From assembly GCA_947247005.1 (NCBI GenBank), contig OX365952.1:30196222-30260221 (forward strand): a stretch of DNA of 64,000 nucleotides, in the 5' to 3' direction. Every line of letters begins with the position of its first letter. Within the stretch, counting starts at the first letter, position 1. Below are positions 50,801 through 60,059 of the stretch, in pieces. The translations under genes and the position numbers were made by a program. The stretch is from Spisula solida. Lineage: Eukaryota; Mollusca; Bivalvia; Venerida; Mactridae. The notes under the pieces are model-generated. The model did no database searches. It worked only from the letters and a program-made list of their open reading frames with translations, and was not told where the DNA came from.

Positions 50801-53800
50801 GTGATGGGCAGCTACGCATTAACATATTCCTGTCAAATTTATTTCCAGAATTATTTCACCTATGGTCACGGCATTATGATCACAGGGACATGTATGTTTA
50901 TGTAAAGTTGTGGTATGTATTTACTGGAATATACTTCACAGCTGAGTTTATTAATAAAATGACATCATTATATTATAGAGATGGACATGTACGATCAAGG
51001 TCTGAGGAAGCTGGTAATGTGAGTGATCTAAGTCAGTACAGTTTTGCCGAGCCTGTGTACAGTCCAGAACGTAGATCTTCACCAAGAAGGTAAGATTGTA
51101 GGACTGCAAGTCACCGCTAGCTGTATCAGCTGTGTATAGCCATTAGTATCATCAGGTCTAGTACAGTAATTTGCAACGCAAAAACAAACTCAAAACTGTT
51201 TATATTTTTGTCATGACAGTAAAATTAATCCATGTAAGTATACAAGTACCGGTAGAAAACATTTGATCAGGCATTAATTAATCCTTGTTTGTTTATTGTA
51301 CAGTAGGAATGTTTTGACTGGTTAAAATAATAAAATAAAAAATCTGATTGGACGATGGATGAGCATGAATATTCACAGGTGCCATGTAAAGATTTAAACT
51401 ATATACAGAACCAGTTTTAAAGGTTGATGTATGTTCCTATATATTCAGAAGTGGTAACTACTAGTATTAGAAAAAGGGTTTTGTTTTCGTATTGCAATGT
51501 ATTGTCTACTGATTTTCTGTTATGTTAACTGTGAATTTAAAGTTGTTGACAAGCTACATACATGTTTTACTTGAACAACAAGTCTGGATGTCTCATTAGT
51601 TGATTGATGATTCATTCTTGCCTTAGGTAACGACAATACGTAGTAAACTAATATGTCTTACATATATACAGTATAAATGCTAGACAGTGTAATAAAGAGT
51701 TCAAAACAGTGAATTGAACTTTTTTGTCACCTTATAAACATTAACAGTGGCCCTAAGCCCTATGCCATGGTAAATTACATCGGACCATGATAAATTGAAA
51801 TTAGATGTGACATGGTCCATCATGTTTTGGGGAAATAACAATAATTTTATCTATTTATTGAAATAGGGGCCACTTTACCTTTTTAAGAAAACTTACCTGT
51901 TTTCCATCTTATGTCTGGGTTTTCTGATGGAAAACGAGCTGGATATTAGGAAATACTTGCACCAGTTATTAGCATGTTGTGCATCTTGGGTTTTAGTGTC
52001 ATGAGCAAAGTTTAAGAAGAATCATTTATTAACTAAAAACTATTCAACCTGAAGACATACTGGAAGTTGACACAACTTTGATTCAGAACCCATTGCTGCT
52101 CTTATATAAATGTCCATGTTCTTTGTCAGTGAAACGTGTATGTGTACATGTACATATCTATTTATTTATAAATGTTCATTTAAATGTTTTTCAGTTTGAA
52201 ACCTGAGGGCCTCTCCACTCCTCAAATACATCGACCACAAGGTTTGTTCCTACAGTTGATTTACTATATTTTCCCACTCCTATGTAGTTAAATGTTTTGA
52301 AGATGAGTGTACATGTATAGGAGAGATGATGTTTGTATACAAAGGCATTCATACCACCAGCTAGCTATTGCTGAATGGCAGGTTTTCTTTGTTTAATCAT
52401 CCAATAGATTGCTGGTGGGCATTTTTACATATGAATATGGTGATCTCTCCTATTACATATATATTATATGTAATTTCATGGTGTTTAAAAGCCATGCATG
52501 TATGTTATGTAAATACTGGTGTTTATATGAGATATTTATGTTGTTATATTTGAAACAACAACTATGAATCAACACATCACAATCTAGGGACAATTCATGA
52601 TGACTTGTCTTCAATCTATCCCTGTAAACGTAGACCCCTTTTGCTTATATTAGTCAGACCCCTATTTGGGATGAGAAATATCACAGCTAATTGTTGATAA
52701 ACATACATCTTCTGTTAAATATAGATACAGATGTTTTTCAGCGAGTTTGAAAATGAAATGTCTCTTTGCGTTGTAAAATACAAATTCGTTTTCACCATGT
52801 TGACATTTGATATATATTGGTCTTCGTCGGGAAATTTAAGAATGTAAAAATTCACTTTGTATAGAAATATTGATTTGGAAACAATTGGCATCTTATTTTC
52901 AGCATATTCTATAAAACGTCGTCCTAAAGGTATTAACAAGTAGCAATCTATGTGTTTATAGTTGATGTCTGATCAATCTTATCATAGAACAAGTTGTTGA
53001 ACTATGTAGTAATCTACAATGATCATGGTTGTCACTTGGCCTTTTCGACTGGACTGTTTCATGGACCAGGTTATAGTCATGTTCCCTTCCCAAGCTTATA
53101 GTATGGTACTACTATAGCAGTACTACTGCAATATTGGGGACAAGAATCAGACTATAACCTGCTCTACAAAACAGCCAAGTGATAAAGGCCTACTATCTGT
53201 CACTTCAGTTGTTTGTAGATACTTCTTCTCTTCTCTATTCTCCATTCATCATCTGTGGTTTAAGAATAGTTGAAACCTGTCTACCATAGAATGCTCAAGT
53301 TTTGCCTGCTGTGTCATCCCAGAATTGTAACACAAATTGAATGTAACATTTACACAGCTTTACACAGCTTTACACAGTCTTGCTCAGAATGGTAAATCAG
53401 GAAACCACCAACCTGAAAACTTTGCAATAATGGAATATTGAGTTCTCTATATTTTTTACCTGCATGTAATACAAAATTGTGATAGATAATTGAGTTTTTA
53501 GGTAGTAAGCTTGACTCTTTGAGTGTTAGAATGATAGTTAGATAGGATCGTCTGGGTTTAATTCCCTGGGGTGGATGTAGGATCGTCTGGGTGTCATATC
53601 CACTGCACATGGAAACATTGAAATGCTAAGAAAACTGCTTAGATCACTAAAAACAACACAAGCAATCACAAAATAATAACAAAAATTCACCCAAAACCTT
53701 TTTGCATCGAAAGGCTTAAATAAACTTAGATGTAGTTCCGTTAGGTTGCAGACCCTACCCTAGATATTCAAGCTGATGATTTTTAAAGAACATAATTTGT

Positions 53801-56800
53801 TTCTGCTACTCTACTGATAATTTCTAAAAGAATTTAGTTTACTTGAAAAAGTTGAAATTAGGAAAAAACCTATTTTGTTTATTTTCATCGAACTTATTAA
53901 TAAGATGATTACTAAATGGTCATGATAAATTACGGAAATTTGCCAAAAAGACGTTCATCATGTTGCTTGAAGCACAAATATTTTATATTTGTCTGTATAA
54001 TGTAGCTCTAAGTACCGGCCCCAATTCCACGAAAAAACTTAAGTTATTGCTCAGCTGAGACTGCTATTTTAAAAACATATTGTGTTGTTTAAATGACTTT
54101 CATGTATACTTGTATATATTGTTTCATCACAGTTAGATTCCCATTTAATAGAGCAATACATAATAAGTCCGATTTTTACAGAAAATAGTGCTTTAAAGTT
54201 ATAAACGTCTAAGGTAAAAACTTAAGTCAGTTATAACAGGCTCAAATACAAAGTATTTTATTGTTCCTTACTGTTGGATTTACATGAGCATTTCTTACGA
54301 AAATCACCTATTAACTCATAATTTAGCAATAAATACACAGTTTCTGGTAGCAATCTACATCTCAAGACTATAATTATAGTCATATAATCAATTCTAAATA
54401 GCAGTCTCAGCTGAGCAATAACTTAAGTTTTTTCGTGGAATTGGGGCCAGGCCTGAAATACTATAACGATGATTAATAAGTTAGGAATTTATTTTATTCT
54501 TATGTTTTTGGTAGAATACTTTGACAAAAAGAAACCTGAAGTTAAAACAACAGAAAATCTGAAGAAAGGTAGAAATCACTGTGTGACCTCTGAGATCTTT
54601 GACCTTCAGTTATATATTTGACCTTGAGTTTGATCTTTGACCTTGAGTTTGACCTTGTATCCAGGATAATGATGACTAATCAGTATTTTCACTATACCTA
54701 TTGTGTGTGAATCAACTCTGCTGATATTTTCACTGATGTTTGCTTTATATATTTTATGAATCACTTGCTTATCCTATTAACTTTGTATATTTGTTATATC
54801 CCACAAGTCCGCCTCAAAAGTCTAGTAGTAGTGTCCACTTTGAGTGCAAGATGTCTCGGGTTCAATCCCATGCTGAGACATTACCAAAGTTGTTAAAAAT
54901 AGCGCTGGTTACCTCCCCTGCATTTGTCCAGGATAGTTAGTTCCAGGTAACTGCTGGTTCACCGGTGTCAAGGTAATGTTAGCTAGTTACAGTCTCCATA
55001 TGACTGAAATACTGTTGACCAGTGGAACTTAAAAACTCTATTTTTTTCCTATTAATTTTGTATATAAAAATTGGTTATACCTTACAAACTTTATTTTATT
55101 GGTACATGTAGTATATTAAATTACCTGATATACTGCAGAATGGTCGTTTGAGTGTTACACAAGTGTTAGTATCACTGATTCAAGTGATCCTCATCGCCAT
55201 AGTGACAGTAGTGCTGGAAATTTGCTTCGTTGCCATGGTTACCAGTTATATGACAGCCCTCGTGAACCAGAAAACGATCTGGAACAAAATCTGCCTGTAA
55301 ACGAACATAGAAATCTTAAAGGCAAACCATTAACTTTGGGTGGAATTGAAAATTCTGAAAAGCATGTTCACCAAAGCCGAGCACATGACCGGAGAACTAG
55401 GGGTCATAAGGTGAACTTTTCTGGGGATCAGATGTCAAGGTCACTTCCAAATTATTATGAAGATCCAGGATTTGTTGAGACCGTTCCTACATGGACAGAT
55501 GGTGTCTATGAGTTGCTATCTAGGAGTCAGGCCCAGGAGGCTAAGTTAGCAGAGCTGCAGAAAAGATTGTTTCCTGAAGAGGAAGTTCCTTCTGAACATT
55601 CTTCCTTTGAAAGTAGGTCAAGGTCAGAGGACCTAAAAATATCTGGTAGCCATGGCAACACTGTGCATTCTCCAAAGAAAAGAGCCAAATACATGAGAAG
55701 ACGTTGTAAGTTTACAAGAGTGTAAATATGTGTTAGAACTAACATAAATCATTTAGAATGAGATTAAAACTTCTGTGTGGATTTAGTAATGGTTTATAAT
55801 ACATTGTGTGTTCTGAGTGTTTGACATAATTTTAGATTGTGTGTGTAATCTGATATTTATGCCTTACAGTTCAGTCTGATATAATGCTGGTATATAACTT
55901 GGTGCCTTGTATGTACTTGGAAGTATAGCTCACTTTCTGGTGCACAATATACGTTTAGGGGTCCTACGTATCTGGCATAATCCAAACATCCCAATTTGCT
56001 GCTAGAAAGAATGAACTTACTACTAGTATTTAGCAAAAAATAAAAGTTATTGATGAAACGAGTAAATAATGTTTACTAAGTTATGGTCTATTGAAATTTC
56101 ATTGGATGTTTTTAACAAAAGATCAAAGCTTGAAACATTTTTCATATAGTGATGTGTGCTAATGGCACCCAAAACATGCTTCATTTGATTTCCACCATTG
56201 GGTATAATAAATATGCCGTTAGTAGAACCCCTTTATGTGTGTTATTCATGTATATTTAATCAGTGTAATGTATATGATACTTTAGCATGTTGTATTTATA
56301 ACCTGTGTGACGAATAACTAAATGTCTGTATAAATTTCACATAATGATATACATGTATGTATATAATAGTATTGTGTCCCTATCCATTCATTTGTTACAT
56401 CTCTTTTGACAAGCTTATTTGGTAGAGCTTTTATACTTCCTATCTGGGCAAGCTGGCTATGTTGGTCTGTAACTTGGCAACGGTCATGTTCTCCACATGT
56501 GGAGAAAGTTGTCAGTTGCTTGCAGAAGACCTTATTAGTACTGATTGGTCATGTATTCCAAGTAAAACTGCTATCCTCAGCTGATTGCAATTATACTGTT
56601 AAACCATCCTAATCTTCCAAGTATTGCCGACACTCTTATCAACAACAATTGGTATGTCCTTTGACATTTTCCAAATCTTCAATCGGCAAATTGGCAACGG
56701 CCATATTCTATCACAGTTTTTGCATCTGACTTACGTTTGAATCTTCTTCCATTTTTTACTTACATCCAATACAAAGTTTGGGGCAGTAATTGGTTGAATA

Positions 56801-59800
56801 TGGTAAATGTTATTTTTGAAATTATGGAAGAATGTTTATATGATAAGATTTAGTTCAGAGGGCTTTTCTTTGTAAAAATATTTGAAGATTATTTTACTCT
56901 AGCAGTTACCTATTTACAATGTGTTAAAGTAACTCGTAAATAAACAAATCTTTGCTGTGAAATTATTGCATGTTTATATATTTACAGATTTTCGACCTGA
57001 TGGTTCACCCTCGCCTACAGAATCAGACACTAGTGGGTCCAGAAGAGGGGCTAAAGTGAGACCCTACAGGTATATACAGAATCTACTTGTATTGTTTGCA
57101 TTATTCTACAAGCCTAACAAAAAGCTCATACCTTCAGAATACTGGACTCGTAGTCATTAAAATGAATGTAAATTTAAAAAATATATATATAATGTTTATT
57201 GCTATACAGCTGTCAAACAAATATTTTGCTGAACATTTCCCTCGCGCTTTATGTCCATACCTCAAAACAATGGCAAGGCCACCTAAGGTAGCGTATGTGA
57301 TACCAACCGTCCGTCTGTCTGGTGGGTGTCCGTTGTTCTGTTGGGCAGACAGTTTGGATAATCATAACATATTGACAGACAAACAACAAGTGTCATATAC
57401 ATCAACCAGTATTCTATATATTATTTCAAAGGAGATATTTGTATGGAAGAAGGTATGTAAGTTATGATAAGGTTATGGTGCCAGTTTTAGGGAACTATCA
57501 CACCATGCACAATTGTGGAGTGGGCACACTGTATGACTTAATGTGGAGTGGGCACACTGTATGACTTAATGTGAAGTGTCAACATTTGAATATTTGCACA
57601 TACTCAGCTTGTATGTCTTAAAACTCGTACGAAGATTTGACTTGGTGAAGGTGCATTTATTGTATATTTCTATATTTATGCACTAACAATGCACAGCTGT
57701 TATAGTGACCACGTATCAGGTGATAGTGGGCAATGTTTGATTTCCTCGTGCACGTTTGTTCGATGGTAAATGTACATATTCATATAAATGTTTTACAAAC
57801 ATCTAGTGTCTGGGTTTAGCAAATTGAATGTATATGTAAACTTTTGCCTTACAGCAGTAAATTAAGGAAGTATATAACCACAACTACATAAAATAAGATT
57901 CGGTGTTGTTATATTGTGTTGACTAACCAATCACACAGACAAACCTCAAACAGTTGTCTGTGTCAAACTACCGCCTCAATGATCTTCCGAAAGGTTCATT
58001 CTATGGCCATGTCATACCAAACACAAACTTAAAGTGAATCCAGAATTTCTTAGTTCTAAATACGAGACATGTAATGATGTAAATAGGGGACATGTAATGA
58101 TGTAAATAGGGGACATGTAATGATGTAAATAGGGGACATGTAATGATGTAAATAGGTGACATGTAATGATGTAAATAGGTGACATGTAATGATGTAAAAA
58201 GGGGACATGTAATGATGTATATAGGGGACATGTAATGATGTATATAGGGGACATGTAATGATGTAAATAGGTGACATGTAATGATGTAAAAAGGGGACAC
58301 GTAATGATGTATATAGGGGACATGTAATGATGTATATAGGGGACATGTAATGATGTAAATAGGGGACATGTAATGATGTATATAGGGGACATGTAATGAT
58401 GTAAAAAGGGGACATGTATGTAATGATGTAAAAAGGGGACATGTATGTAATGATGTAAAAAGGGGACATGTATGTTATGATGTAAAAAGGGGACATGTAT
58501 GTAATGATGTAAAAAGGGGACATGTATGTAATGATGTAAAAAGGGGACATGTATGTAATGATGTTAATAGGGGACATGTAATGATGTATACCAATAGGAA
58601 TGAGGTGCTGGGTAATGTTGGTGTATCCAATGTGTACCTGATGTGTAGGCATCGTGCTGATGTCGGCCGATGAGCAGCATTGCATGGATCAAAACAGACT
58701 TAAAATTACTCTGGTCAATGTCAGTCCATATATAATGAAGGGAATCAGGTTATTATCTCGGCACTATATATGTCAACTATTTATATGTGATATATCTTGT
58801 ATTGTTTACAAGCAGTATATATGTTTGTGTATTATTTGACAGACCTGCTGGTAGTAGAGAAGTGTACTATACAGAGAGTGGTGCTGATGATACTAACGAG
58901 AGTGGTACCACTGTGGAGAGCACACATATAGGTATGTTTATATCATTGTCCTCATCTTGTATTGTGAATGTATGGTCAGTATGAAACAATGACTCAATTA
59001 CATCTAGAAAATGTAAAGGGATAGGAGTTTCAAGAACCTGATGTTCCCATATTTAAATTTTGCACAAATTTTGCGTTTCTGATTTCAATTATAATTGATA
59101 GGTTTGTGTTTAAACATACTAATAAAGCTTAGCAACCTGTATGTATTGATAATCTTTCTTTTGAGTCTGTGTTGAATGTAGACAAATAAATTAGTTCTTT
59201 GGATGCCCAGCCATCGGAAATGTGGGTTGTGGGTTATACTGTTTTGCACCTGTTAGTCGGTCAGTAGACCTAATAATTTCAGATCAATTCATGACTGACT
59301 CAAGAAAAGTTGGTATTTGGTGAAAAAGAATTGACAAAGTTATGGTCATTTGAAATTTCATCAGCTGAATATTACCAACAGAATGATGTTTGAACTAAGT
59401 CGTTTTCAGGATTGGGCATAATCATTATGTCTCAGAAGAATCCCAGAGTAGATGACCTCTTGATTTTAAGGTCAAGGTTGCCATGCATTTAACATCAATG
59501 ACTATTTAGCAGCCTTGGGGGCATACATGCTTTACAAACATGTTTTTTCCTTCTTTGGTTATGCATCCTGATTAGAAATATAATTTGAATGCATATTTGG
59601 CAACCAGTAACCTTTATTATGACCATATGTGCAGAATGGGAAATGTGAACAATAAATTGTAGGCTTACCTTAGCCGCAATAGCGTTAGTTATCAAACTTA
59701 TATTTACTCTGCTGCAATTTCAGACTCAAGCGGTTAGTATAAAAGTTGGATAACTTACACAAATTCTGCTGTTTGCTTTTTAATGTTGAAATGAATCGTC

Positions 59801-59973
59801 ATCTCATTGACACTGACATGTAGTCTCTTATAGTTCTTGTTCGTACCAGAATGAAATATTTCATCTGTGACATGCATGATTAGTTCATAGTCTCGTTCAA
59901 TGTGTGTTTTCTTTCTGTGTTACGTCAGATTTTGATGATTTTTTAACATGACATTATTTCATCAGGCTCCACA

Positions 59974-60059
<86 letters not shown>

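Noticed and set aside
53480..53605. Second tRNA-derived SINE (GGGTTTAATTCCC)
   Set aside because: Only the B box is convincing; box A and body are not recognisable.
58001..58685. Minus-strand frames repeating HYMSPIYIITCP that look like transmembrane repeats
   Set aside because: Artefact of the 23/27-bp minisatellite inside an intron of the large gene.
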